From Nocardioides aquaticus (lineage in GTDB: Bacteria; Actinomycetota; Actinomycetes; Propionibacteriales; Nocardioidaceae), in contig NZ_CP075371.1 of assembly GCF_018459925.1 (NCBI RefSeq), positions 930,001 to 994,000 on the forward strand: a DNA stretch of 64,000 nt. The letters run 5' to 3'. Position 1 is the stretch's first letter. The number at the start of each line of letters is the position of its first letter. Below the pieces are notes generated by a model. The model made no database searches and was not told where the DNA came from. It was given only the letters and a program-made list of their open reading frames with translations. This document shows positions 17,401-25,612 of this stretch, in pieces. The translations under genes were made by a program, and so were the position numbers.

Positions 17401-19491
17401 TCAGACGGTCGTGCACAGGCGCAGGGAGTCGTAGACGGCCGCGTGGATGTTGCGGCTGGCCACGGCGTCGCCGACGCGCCAGAGGTCGAAGCGGCCGCCC
17501 TCGTTGGCGACCACCTCCTGGGGACGCCCGGCCAGCAGCGCGTCGTGGTCGACCTCGCCGAGGTTGCGCGAGGCGGGGACCAGGTCGAGGTAGAGCTCGT
17601 CGTTGGGCACGGTGCCGTGCTCGACGACGACGTGGTCGACGAGACGCTCGACCTCGGCGCCGGGCAGGTAGTCGCTGGCCAGGACCGCGACCAGGCGCGC
17701 TCCCGCGCCGGGCTCCGCGCGTCGTACGTCGACCAGGCGCCGCGCGACGGTGACCTCGACGCCGTGCTCGGCGAAGGCCTGCAGGTACGCCGGGCTGTTC
17801 ATCGAGCCGACCGAGATCCCGACCATCCGCTCGGGGGTGACCAGCTCGACGCGGGCGCCGAGACGGGCCAGGTGCTCCGCGGCGTCCAGACCAGGCTCGC
17901 CGCCGTGGTCGTCGAAGACCAGGACGCGGTCGCCGGCCCGCGGGCCGCCGGCACCGGTGCCGCCGATGGCGTCCCAGGTGTCGAGGACCAGCGGCTGCGC
18001 CGCGGCCGGCAGGAAGGAGGTGTCGGGCACGCCGCCGGTCGCCACGACCACCAGGTCGGGTTCCTCGGCCAGGACGGTGGCGGCGTCGGCCCAGACGCCG
18101 TACCGGACGTCGACGCCGGAGTGCTTGGCCTCCGCGACGCGCCAGTCGACGACCCCGACGAGGTCGCGGCGGCGCAGGGTGGACGAGGCGATGAGCACCT
18201 GGCCGCCGGGGCGGTCGGCCGCCTCCATCAGCACGACGTGGTGGCCGCGCTCGCCCAGCACGCGGGCGGCCTCGAGGCCGGCCGGGCCGGCGCCGACGAC
18301 CACGGCGCGCCTGCGGCGTCCGACGGTCGCGGTCACGACGTGCGGCATCGTGGCCTCGCGGCCGGTGGCGGGGTTGTGGATGCACTTGGCGTCGCCGGAC
18401 TCGTAGATCGCGTCCAGGCAGTAGGAGGCGCCCACGCAGGGGCGGATCCGGTCCTCCTCGCCGCGGGCGACCTTGGCGACCAGGTGCGGGTCGGCGAGCT
18501 GCGGGCGGGTCATCCCGACCAGGTCGAGCAGGCCCTCGCGCAGCGCGTGACGGGCGGTCGCGACGTCACCGATCCGGGCGGCGTGCATGACCGGCAGGTC
18601 GACCAGCGCCCGGCGTACCTCGCCGGCGAACTCCAGGAACGGCGAGGACGGCGTGCCCATCGAGGGGATGGTCGCGGCCAGCCGGGCGTCGGACTCGAGC
18701 CCGCCCTTGATGACGGAGAGGAAGTCGATGCCGTGCTCGCGGTAGCGCTGGAGCACCGCGACGGCGTCGTCGAGGCCCAGGCCGTCGGGCAGGTCCTCGT
18801 CCATCGCCATCCGGATGCCGACGACGAAGTCGGGACCGACGGCCGCGCGCACCGCCTCGAGCACGCGCATCGGGAAGACCAGGCGGGCCTCGGGGTCCCC
18901 GCCGAACTCGTCGTCGCGGTGGTTGGTGGCCGGGGAGGCCCAGGCGTCGAAGAGGTGGCTGTAGGAGGCGATCTCGATGCCGTCGAGGCCGGCGGCCTGG
19001 CAGCGCTGGGCGGCCTCGGCGAAGTGGCGCACGATCCGGTCGACGTCCCACGACTCCGCGGTCTTGGGGAAGGAGCGGTGCTGCGCCTCGCGCAGCGGCG
19101 AGGGGTAGACCAGCGGCAACCAGTCGCCGGTGAAGTTCGAGGTACGCCGCCCGAGGTGCGTGACCTGGCACATCACCGCGGCGCCGGCCTCGTGGACGTC
19201 GTCGGCCAGCCGGGCCAGCCACGGCACGACCTCGTCCTTGTAGAGCAGCATGTTGCCGAAGGCCGGCGGGCTGTCGGGGGACACGACGGCCGAGCCGCCG
19301 ATCATCGTCAGGCCGACCCCGCCGCGCGCCTTCTCGAGGTGGTAGAGCCGGTAGCGGTCCTTCGGCATCCCGTCCTCGGTGTACGCCGGCTCGTGACTGG
19401 TGCTGACCACCCGGTTGCGGAGCGCCAGGTGGCGCAGCCGGTAGCCGTCGAGCAGGGGGTCGAAGTGCGTCACGTGCTCATCGTGGGCCAT
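17401..19491 (-). CDS. FMN/Fe-S NADH:flavin oxidoreductase of the trimethylamine dehydrogenase family (DgcA/StcD-like)
   Basis: A 696-residue enzyme: an Old-Yellow-Enzyme-like TIM barrel (residues 1-340), a cysteine region, then two dinucleotide-binding domains with VVVGAGPAGLEAARVLGERG. Relatives demethylate dimethylglycine, N-methylproline or trimethylamine. The cysteine region reads CVGASYC then eleven residues and CIHNPATGRE, so only three of the four cysteines of trimethylamine dehydrogenase or dienoyl-CoA reductase are in register. This may be a feature of the subfamily. It is the first gene of the operon, divergent from the LysR regulator, with a dyad operator between them. The ATG at 19491 keeps the barrel N-terminus intact. 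Confidence 0.85.
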   Translation of the reverse strand: MAHDEHVTHFDPLLDGYRLRHLALRNRVVSTSHEPAYTEDGMPKDRYRLYHLEKARGGVGLTMIGGSAVVSPDSPPAFGNMLLYKDEVVPWLARLADDVHEAGAAVMCQVTHLGRRTSNFTGDWLPLVYPSPLREAQHRSFPKTAESWDVDRIVRHFAEAAQRCQAAGLDGIEIASYSHLFDAWASPATNHRDDEFGGDPEARLVFPMRVLEAVRAAVGPDFVVGIRMAMDEDLPDGLGLDDAVAVLQRYREHGIDFLSVIKGGLESDARLAATIPSMGTPSSPFLEFAGEVRRALVDLPVMHAARIGDVATARHALREGLLDLVGMTRPQLADPHLVAKVARGEEDRIRPCVGASYCLDAIYESGDAKCIHNPATGREATMPHVVTATVGRRRRAVVVGAGPAGLEAARVLGERGHHVVLMEAADRPGGQVLIASSTLRRRDLVGVVDWRVAEAKHSGVDVRYGVWADAATVLAEEPDLVVVATGGVPDTSFLPAAAQPLVLDTWDAIGGTGAGGPRAGDRVLVFDDHGGEPGLDAAEHLARLGARVELVTPERMVGISVGSMNSPAYLQAFAEHGVEVTVARRLVDVRRAEPGAGARLVAVLASDYLPGAEVERLVDHVVVEHGTVPNDELYLDLVPASRNLGEVDHDALLAGRPQEVVANEGGRFDLWRVGDAVASRNIHAAVYDSLRLCTTV

Positions 19492-19518
19492 GCCGACCGC
19501 CGAAGAACAGCGAACGAA

Positions 19519-19537
19519 TTGCACGGTTAACGTGCAA
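19519..19537. promoter_or_regulatory. Dyad operator between the demethylation operon and its LysR regulator
   Basis: TTGCACG and CGTGCAA form a perfect 7-bp inverted repeat around GTTAA. This has the T-N11-A symmetry expected of LysR-type operators, and it lies in the 55-bp gap between the divergent operon (start 19491) and regulator (start 19547). A binding site controlling both directions is the simplest reading. Confidence 0.75.
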
Positions 19538-19546
19538 TCATCTTGC

Positions 19547-20482
19547 ATGATCGACAGCCGTCTCCACGTGCTCCGGGTGGTGGCCCGCGCCGGCACGATC
19601 ACCGCGGCCGCGCACGACCTGGGCTACACGCCCTCCGCGGTCTCGCACCAGCTGAAGAGCCTCGGTCGCGACCTCGGCGTGGTCCTGCTGGAGCCGGAGG
19701 GACGCAAGGTCCGGCTGACCGCCGCGGCGACCCTGCTGCTGCGCCGCTCCGACGCGCTGCTCGCGCACTGGGAGGCGATCCGCGGCGAGCTGCACGAGAC
19801 CGCCGGCGGCAGCACCGGTCGGCTCGCGCTGGCCGGCTTCTCCACGGCGGCCTCCGCGCTCCTGCCCCCGGTGGCGATCCGGGCAATGCGGGAGTTCCCC
19901 GACTCCCGCATCCAGATCGTCGAGGCCGACCCGAGCGTGTGCGTCGACATGCTGCTGGCCGGCACCGTCGACGTCGCCGTCGTGGTCGGCACCACCGAGC
20001 TCCCGCCCACCGACGACCCGCGTTTCGTGCAGGAGCCGTTGATGGAGGACCGCCTGGACCTGCTCGTCCCCAGCGACCACCGGCTGGCCGGGCGCCCCTC
20101 GGTGCTCCTGGCCGACGCCGCCGAGGAGGCCTGGATCATGGACCGGCCGGGGTCGGCGCACCACGAGCTCGTCGCGACCGCCTGCCTGGCCGCCGGCTTC
20201 ACCCCCCGCCACCTGCACCGCGTCGTGGAGTGGGACACCGGCGCCGCCCTGGTCGCGGCCGGGTTCGGCGTGGCGCTGATCCCGCGGCTGGCCCGCCTGC
20301 CCGGCCAGGACGACCTGGTCCGCGTCCCGCTGCGCGGAGACCCCACCCCCGCCCGGCACGTGCGGACCCTCGTGCGCGGCGGCACCGACCAGCAGCCCGA
20401 GATCGCGTTCGCGCTCGCTGCCCTGCGGGTGGAGGCGGAGCGGGTCCGCGAGCCGGACCCGGCGGAGACGTCCGTACGATGA
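19547..20482 (+). CDS. LysR family transcriptional regulator
   Basis: A 311-residue LysR-type regulator with an N-terminal winged helix-turn-helix (residues 1-60, ITAAAHDLGYTPSAVSHQLKSL) and a periplasmic-binding-like effector domain containing ALAGFSTAAS and the late GFGVALIPRLA motif. It is divergent from the amine demethylation operon and probably senses its substrate. The upstream in-frame codons to 19490 would overlap the operon start and the operator, so the ATG at 19547 was chosen. Confidence 0.92.
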   Translation: MIDSRLHVLRVVARAGTITAAAHDLGYTPSAVSHQLKSLGRDLGVVLLEPEGRKVRLTAAATLLLRRSDALLAHWEAIRGELHETAGGSTGRLALAGFSTAASALLPPVAIRAMREFPDSRIQIVEADPSVCVDMLLAGTVDVAVVVGTTELPPTDDPRFVQEPLMEDRLDLLVPSDHRLAGRPSVLLADAAEEAWIMDRPGSAHHELVATACLAAGFTPRHLHRVVEWDTGAALVAAGFGVALIPRLARLPGQDDLVRVPLRGDPTPARHVRTLVRGGTDQQPEIAFALAALRVEAERVREPDPAETSVR

Positions 20483-20522
20483 GGCCCGCCGCTGCGGACC
20501 CGCTCACCCGGGGCCGCGGCAC

Positions 20523-20595
20523 GCCGGTGTAGCTCAGTAGGTAGAGCGCCTCTCTTGTAAAGAGGATGTCGCGGGTTCGACTCCTGTCACCGGCT
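20523..20595 (+). tRNA. tRNA-Thr (anticodon TGT)
   Basis: A 73-nt cloverleaf: acceptor arms GCCGGTG and CACCGGC, a D arm in AGCTCAGTAGGTAGAGC, anticodon stem CCTCT/AGAGG with loop CTTGTAA (anticodon TGT), and a T loop TTCGACT. A 3' CCA is not encoded. The last 9 bases overlap the stop-codon end of an opposing reading frame (20587-21009). Confidence 0.95.
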
Positions 20596-21009
20596 CCCCA
20601 GCAGCGCGGCCGCGGCCGCCACGAGCCCGGCGTCGTCCGGCGCCGGCGTCCCGTCCGCCAGGACGGACCAGGTGGCGACGCCCACGCCCCGCGCGGCCAG
20701 CATCGCGGCGAGCTCGCCGATGCCGTCCTCGCCCTGGTCGGCGGGGACGAGGTCCGGCAGGACGGACCCCCGGGCAGCGGGCCCGGGCGGCGTCAGCGTC
20801 GCGGCGACGGACCCGGCCTCGAGCGTCTCCACGCCGTCGTCGTCGTAGGCGTGGAGGTGGATCGAGGTCGCCCCCTCGGCGACGGACGCAGCGGCCTGCC
20901 GGGCGGTCTCCTGCGGCGTGCGCGGCATCCGGTGGTCGCCGACCCCGCCGTTCAGGGCGACCTGCAGGGTCGTCGGCGGCACCAGGCGCCCCTCCGGGTC
21001 GGCGCTCAC
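20587..21009 (-). pseudogene. Internally deleted BKACE (DUF849) remnant
   Basis: The 140-residue reading starts like beta-keto acid cleavage enzymes (LQVALNGGVGDHRMP, then the metal-binding SIHLHAYDDDG). The BKACE middle, with most barrel strands, is missing. The text resumes with GELAAMLAARGVGV and ends with LADGTPAPDDAGLVAAAAAL, which resembles the normal C-terminus. Intact enzymes have about 270-310 residues, so two internal stretches appear lost while the frame stayed open. The GTG start overlaps the alarmone synthetase stop by 4 bp, and the stop lies inside tRNA-Thr. A shortened functional protein cannot be excluded. Confidence 0.6.
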
Positions 21010-21761
21010 GGGGTCGGCCGGGCCAGCGACTGCACCTCGGCCCGCAACCGCCCCATCTCGCCGTCGAGCGAGGCGGCCGTCCCGGCCACCGACCGCAGGG
21101 TCTCGCGCAGGTCGTCGGGCACCGCGCCGTCGTACTTGTAGTAGATCTGGTGCTCCACGCTGGCCCAGAAGTCCATCGCGATCGTGCGGACCTGGAGCTC
21201 GACGGGCACCTGCACGGTGCGGTCGGACAGGAACACCGGGACCTCGACCACGAGGTGCAGGCTCTGGTAGCCGTTCGGCTTCGGGGTGGCGATGTAGTCC
21301 TTGGTGCGCACCAGCGTGAGGTCCGGCTGGCGGGTCAGCATGTCGGCGTAGCGGTAGGTGTCCTCCACGAACGCGCAGGTCACCCGGATGCCGGCGACGT
21401 CGAGCACCCGCTCGCGGATCGCCGCGAGGTCCGGCGGGCAGCCGGTGCGGGTGGTCTTCTCGACCAGGCTGTCCAGCGACTTCAGCCGGGTCTTGACGTG
21501 CTCGACCGGCCCGTAGCCGTGGGTGGCCTCGAACTCCTCGCGCAGGATGGTGATCTTGGTGAGCACCTCGTCGATGCCGAACTTGTACTGCAGCAGGAAC
21601 GCGTCGAGGCGCCGCTGCACGCCGCGCACCACGTCGTCGGGACTCGTGCCGGGCTCCGGCTCGCCGACCAGGGCACGGAAGAACTGCAGGTACGGCCCCG
21701 GGGCCGTGTGCCCGGCCGGTGGGGCGGGTGGCGCGGGCGCGGGGTCGGCGGGCGGGGGCAT
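21006..21761 (-). CDS. Small alarmone synthetase (RelA/SpoT-domain GTP pyrophosphokinase)
   Basis: A 251-residue single-domain (p)ppGpp synthetase without hydrolase, TGS or ACT domains. After a proline/alanine-rich tail (about 20 residues) the RelA_SpoT domain shows DVAGIRVTCAFVEDTYR, the G-loop-like DYIATPKPNGYQSLH and ELQVRTIAMDFWASVEHQIYYK, which are the ATP and GDP/GTP site motifs. It should transfer pyrophosphate from ATP to guanosine nucleotides under stress. CAGGCT lies exactly 6 nt before the ATG, suggesting a leaderless transcript. The BKACE remnant is translationally coupled downstream. Confidence 0.92.
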   Translation of the reverse strand: MPPPADPAPAPPAPPAGHTAPGPYLQFFRALVGEPEPGTSPDDVVRGVQRRLDAFLLQYKFGIDEVLTKITILREEFEATHGYGPVEHVKTRLKSLDSLVEKTTRTGCPPDLAAIRERVLDVAGIRVTCAFVEDTYRYADMLTRQPDLTLVRTKDYIATPKPNGYQSLHLVVEVPVFLSDRTVQVPVELQVRTIAMDFWASVEHQIYYKYDGAVPDDLRETLRSVAGTAASLDGEMGRLRAEVQSLARPTP

Positions 21762-21789
21762 GGGGACAGCCTGCCGTAGTGCTGCCCGG

Positions 21790-21890
21790 AGCCGGAAGGA
21801 ACGAAGTCCAGCGCTCCTCCCTGCCGTGCCGCGTCCTTGCAGGTCAGCGGGCTGCCCGGTCAGGCTCGACCGAGCTCGTTCCTTCCGGCT
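21790..21890. repeat. 101-bp element with perfect 15-bp terminal inverted repeats
   Basis: AGCCGGAAGGAACGA (21790-21804) and its exact reverse complement (21876-21890) bound 71 bp of noncoding sequence between the alarmone synthetase and the SDR pseudogene. I found no second copy in the window. It could be a miniature mobile element or a long-range RNA hairpin; there is no obvious target duplication. Confidence 0.6.
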
Positions 21891-21908
21891 ACGTCGCGGC
21901 GGGCGAGG

Positions 21909-22837
21909 TCAGGCCCGGCGGCGCCAGCGCGCGCGACCCGCGCGGTCGCGCAACCGCCCGACGGGGGTCCATCCGCCGCGCAGGCCCTCGGCGTCGGGCT
22001 GCGGGGCGCGCACGTTGCCGTCGTGGTCGGCGACCCGCGGGCCGCGGACCGCGACCCGGTCGACCAGCGGGTTGACCAGGCGGTCGTAGACGACCGGCAT
22101 GAACCGGAAGCCGGTGACGGCGAGCAGGTTGACCGGGCCGACGTGGGTCATCCGGCGCGGGTGGTCCAGCGCGCGGACGCAGGCCGCGGCGACCCGCTCG
22201 GGGAGACGACCGGCGGCGGGGCGGACCCGGCGCTGCCGCCGTAGGTCGCGGCCTGGTGGTAGATCGGGGTGTCGACAGCGCCGGGGAGGACGATGCTGAC
22301 GCCGATCCCGCGCTCGCGGCGCACCTCGAGCTGGAGGCCCCGGACCAGGCCGAGCTGGCCCCACTTGGCGGTGCAGTAGGCCGTCATCGACGGCACCGAC
22401 ATCTCCGCGAGCAGCGAGCTGACGACGACCAGCTGGCCGCCGCCCTGGCGCCGGAAGACCGGCAGCACGGCCTGCGCGAGGTGGACGGTGCCGATCACGG
22501 CGGTGTCGACGACGGCGGCGAAGACGTCGGCCGGCACCTGCTCGACGGTGCCGTAGGCCATGGTCTGGGCGGAGGTGACGACACCGTCGAGGCGGCCGTG
22601 GTCGGCCACGCAGCGCTCGACGGCGGCGTCCACGGAGGCGGCGTCGGTCACCTCGAGGGCGACCCCGGTCGTCCCCCCGCCGAGCTCGGCGGCCACCGAG
22701 GCCACGCGGCCGGCGTCGCGGGCGCCGACGACCACCGTGTCGCCGCGCTCGACCAGCTGGCGGGCGGTGGCCAGGCCGATGCCGGAGGTGCCGCCGACGA
22801 CCAGGACGACGCGGGGACCGGACGGGGTGGAAGGCAT
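21909..22837 (-). pseudogene. SDR-family oxidoreductase broken by a 1-base frameshift
   Basis: The first 220 or so codons encode a short-chain dehydrogenase: GGTSGIGLATARQL for NAD(P), a catalytic Tyr-x3-Lys in AYCTAKWG, and SIVLPGAVDTPIY. At about 22198-22206 the expected SPERVA motif is lost to a single-base deletion in a G/C run, and reading then ends early. The adjacent frame continues with RVAAACVRALDHPRRM and a normal membrane-anchoring-type tail to 21909. The paralogue at 22913-23782 has SPERVA intact at the same place. This is either a real pseudogene or an assembly error. The ATG has TAGCCT 6 nt upstream. Confidence 0.85.
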
Positions 22838-22912
22838 GCGTCGAGGCTAGGCCGGGACCGGGGGAGGGTCCGCTCACCCTCCTGCGGAGGCCGGAGCGGT
22901 CAGGCTGGGGGG

Positions 22913-23782
22913 ATGACTCCCCCGAAGATCGCCGGGCTCGCCCTCCGCTCCCTGGTCCCGCTGCCGGTGCTGCCGCGCTCCGTCCCGGCCGGGCAGGTGG
23001 TCGTGGTGACCGGCGCGTCGAGCGGGATCGGGCGCGCCACCGCGGTCGAGGCGGCCCGCCGCGGGCACCACGTCGTCCTCGCCGCACGCCGCCAGGAGGT
23101 CCTCGACGAGGTCGCCGCCGAGTGCGACCAGGTGGGGGCCGCGTCCACGACGACGGTGGCCACCGACGTCGCCGACGACGGGGACGCCGCGGCGCTGCTG
23201 GCCGCCACGCAGGAGGCGCACGGCCGGGTCGACGCCGTGCTGCACTGCGCCGGGGTGGTCACCTACGGCCGGGTCGAGGAGACCGGGGCCGGCGACTTCG
23301 ACCAGGTGCTGGCCACCAACATCTCCGGCACGGCCAACGTCGCGCGGCACACGCTGCGGCTGATGCGCGAGCAGGAGCGCGGCACGCTGGTGCTCGTGGG
23401 GTCGTTGCTCGGCCACGTCGCGGTGCCGGAGATGACGCCGTACGTCGTCTCGAAGTGGGGGGTCCGTGCGCTGGCCCGCCAGCTGCACATCGAGAACCTG
23501 GACCTGCCCGACGTGCACGTCTGCCTGGTCTCGCCGGGCAGCGTCGACACCCCGATCTACGACAGCGCCCTGGACGCGGCGGGCGGGGTGAACTCGGCCC
23601 CGCCGCCCGCGATCAGCCCGGAGCGGGTGGCCGGGGCGGTGCTGGCGCAGCTGGCCTGGCCGCGCTCGCAGACCCAGACCCAGCTGAGCAACTACGGGCT
23701 GATGCTGGGCTTCGGGCTGGCGCCGTGGGCGTGGGACCGGGTGGTCGGCCCGGCGTTCCGGCTGGTCTCGCGCCGCACCTGA
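22913..23782 (+). CDS. SDR-family NAD(P)-dependent oxidoreductase
   Basis: A 289-residue classical SDR: VVVVTGASSGIGRATAVEA nucleotide motif at about residues 28-46, a catalytic Ser in LVGSLLGH, Tyr-x3-Lys in YVVSKWG, and SPGSVDTPIY. The C-terminal extension contains SPERVAGAVL and a hydrophobic tail, as in SDRs that associate with membranes. It is divergent from a frameshifted paralogue; the pair probably arose by local duplication. A CAGGCT hexamer lies 6 nt before the ATG. Substrate is unknown. Confidence 0.88.
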   Translation: MTPPKIAGLALRSLVPLPVLPRSVPAGQVVVVTGASSGIGRATAVEAARRGHHVVLAARRQEVLDEVAAECDQVGAASTTTVATDVADDGDAAALLAATQEAHGRVDAVLHCAGVVTYGRVEETGAGDFDQVLATNISGTANVARHTLRLMREQERGTLVLVGSLLGHVAVPEMTPYVVSKWGVRALARQLHIENLDLPDVHVCLVSPGSVDTPIYDSALDAAGGVNSAPPPAISPERVAGAVLAQLAWPRSQTQTQLSNYGLMLGFGLAPWAWDRVVGPAFRLVSRRT

Positions 23783-23786
23783 GGCC

Positions 23787-24638
23787 TCAGCGCAGGCGGC
23801 GTACGGCGAACCGGTCCCCGGGGTCGGCGATCGCGTCCTGCGCGGCGACCAGCGCGATCTCGCGGGTGCCCGCCGCCACCGTGGCCTCGAGGACCGCGAA
23901 CACCGCCGACGTGGTCAGCGACAGCGCGCGCTCGGGCGAGCCGGTCGTCCGCAGGTGGGCGAGGTAGAGCGCGGCGGTCACGTCGCCGCAGCCGTTGGGC
24001 GCGATCGGCAGCAGCGGGGTGGTGACCGCCCAGGCGCCGGCGTCGGAGACGGCGACCACGTCGAGCGTCCCCTCCGCGGTCTCGTCGTGCACGACGCTGG
24101 TGACCAGGACGTCGCGGGGGCCGCGCGCCCGGACCACGTCGACCGCGGCGAGCACCTCGTCGAGGGTGCGGGTCGTGGTGCCGGCCAGGAAGTCCAGCTC
24201 GAAGTGGTTCGGCGTGACGACGTCGGCGGCGGGCACGACGGTGTCGCGCATGAACTCCGGGATCCCCGGGCGCACGAACATGCCGCGCCCCACGTCGCCC
24301 ATCACGGGGTCGCAGCAGTACACCGCCGCCGGGTTGGCCGCCTTGACCCGCGCGACCGCGTCGAGGACGACCTGGCCGACGGCGGGGTCGCCCAGGTAGC
24401 CCGACAGCACCGCGTCCGCCTCGCCCAGCACCCCGCGCTCCTCGATGCCGGTGATCACGTCGGCGACGTCGGAGGGCGCGAGCAGCGGCCCGCGCCAGGC
24501 GCCGTACCCGGTGTGGTTGGAGAAGTGCACGGTGAGCACCGGCCAGACCTCGTGGCCCAGCCGCTGCAGCGGGAAGGTCGCCGCGGAGTTGCCGACGTGG
24601 CCGTAGGCCACCGAGGACTGGATCGAGAGGATCTTCAC
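23787..24638 (-). CDS. pdxY: Pyridoxal kinase
   Basis: This 283-residue ribokinase-fold protein phosphorylates pyridoxal for PLP salvage. Family motifs are ILSIQSSVAYGHVGNSAA at the N-terminus, TVHFSNHTGYG, YCCDPVMGD, TPNHFELDFL and the anion-hole/catalytic-base motif PNGCGDVTAALY. The GTG start gives the exact family N-terminus; no leaderless hexamer is obvious. It ends 4 bp after the end of the convergent SDR gene. Confidence 0.93.
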   Translation of the reverse strand: MKILSIQSSVAYGHVGNSAATFPLQRLGHEVWPVLTVHFSNHTGYGAWRGPLLAPSDVADVITGIEERGVLGEADAVLSGYLGDPAVGQVVLDAVARVKAANPAAVYCCDPVMGDVGRGMFVRPGIPEFMRDTVVPAADVVTPNHFELDFLAGTTTRTLDEVLAAVDVVRARGPRDVLVTSVVHDETAEGTLDVVAVSDAGAWAVTTPLLPIAPNGCGDVTAALYLAHLRTTGSPERALSLTTSAVFAVLEATVAAGTREIALVAAQDAIADPGDRFAVRRLR

Positions 24639-24683
24639 CCCCGGATCGTCCCGCCCCGCCGTACGCCCCGGCAAACCCACCCG

Positions 24684-24747
24684 CCGAGATGACGCTCGCG
24701 GACAGCCGAGATGACGCTCGCGGCGCCTCGAGGTGACGATTCCGGCC
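24684..24747 (+). repeat. Dispersed 22-bp tandem repeat, locus F (3 units)
   Basis: Located between the pdxY start and the ung stop. Units one and two match consensus exactly; the third reads CTCGAGGTGACGATTCCGG. Confidence 0.9.
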
Positions 24748-24772
24748 CTCCGGGAGCCGGGTCCGGACGGGC

Positions 24773-25465
24773 TCAGGCGTCGGGGATGCGCCAGTCGAGC
24801 GGCGTGCCGCCGCGCTCCGCGAGCAGCCCGTCGACCGTGCTGAAGGGCCGGGAGCCGAAGAACCCGCGGCTGGCCGACAGCGGCGAGGGGTGCGCCGAGG
24901 TCACGCACGGCACGTCGCCCAGGTACGGCTGCAGGGCCTGCGCGTCCTTGCCCCACAGGATCGCCGCGAGCGGTCCGCCGCGCTCGGCGAGGGCGCGGAT
25001 GGCGGCGCCGGTGACGTCCTCCCAACCCTTGCCGCGGTGCGAGGCCGGCTCGCCGGGCCGCACGGTGAGCGACCGGTTCAGCAGCATCACGCCCTGGTCG
25101 GCCCAGGCGGTGAGGTCGCCGTGGGAGGCCGGCTCGATGCCGAGGTCGTCGTGCAGCTCGCGGTAGATGTTGACCAGGCTGCGCGGCACCGGCCGCACGT
25201 CCCGCTCGACGGCGAAGCTGAGGCCGATCGGGTGGCCGGGGGTCGGGTACGGGTCCTGGCCGACCACGAGCACGCGTACGTCGGCCAGCGGCCGCTCGAA
25301 GGCGCGGAAGACGGCCTCGCCGGCGGGGAGGTACGGCCGGCCGGCCGCGAGCTCCTCGCGCAGGAACCGGCCCATCGCGCCGATCTGCTCGTCGACCGGG
25401 GCCAGGGCCTCGGCCCAGTCGGGGGCGACGAGGCCCTTCTCGACGAGTCCTGCCAGTGCGCTCAT
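24773..25465 (-). CDS. ung: Uracil-DNA glycosylase, family 1
   Basis: Ung removes uracil from DNA in base excision repair. The 230-residue protein contains the catalytic water-activating motif [11 protein letters not shown], the [11 protein letters not shown] strand, and the C-terminal [13 protein letters not shown] minor-groove loop with the catalytic His. Length is normal. The ATG follows TAGCGT by 7 nt. Dispersed repeats lie at both ends of the gene (loci F and G). Confidence 0.97.
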   Translation of the reverse strand: MSALAGLVEKGLVAPDWAEALAPVDEQIGAMGRFLREELAAGRPYLPAGEAVFRAFERPLADVRVLVVGQDPYPTPGHPIGLSFAVERDVRPVPRSLVNIYRELHDDLGIEPASHGDLTAWADQGVMLLNRSLTVRPGEPASHRGKGWEDVTGAAIRALAERGGPLAAILWGKDAQALQPYLGDVPCVTSAHPSPLSASRGFFGSRPFSTVDGLLAERGGTPLDWRIPDA

Positions 25466-25502
25466 GCCCGGGACGCTACCGGCGCGCCCGCCCACCCCCG
25501 GG

Positions 25503-25568
25503 GTGTCCGCAAGCGTCACCTCGAGGCGCCGCGAGCGTCATCTCGGCTGTCCGCGAGCGTCATCTCGG
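25503..25568 (-). repeat. Dispersed 22-bp tandem repeat, locus G (3 units)
   Basis: Minus-strand copy between the divergent ung and mmsA genes, ending 32 bp before the mmsA -10-like hexamer TAGGTT (25601). First two units match consensus; the third has CTTGCGGACA. Confidence 0.9.
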
Positions 25569-25612
25569 CGGGGCGATGGACCGGTCCGCGGGGGCGGGCC
25601 TAGGTTCTGGCC

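Noticed and set aside
20523-21890. tRNA-Thr as the attachment site of an integrated element
   Set aside because: No integrase, no duplicated tRNA 3' end and no foreign-looking gene block is visible on either side.
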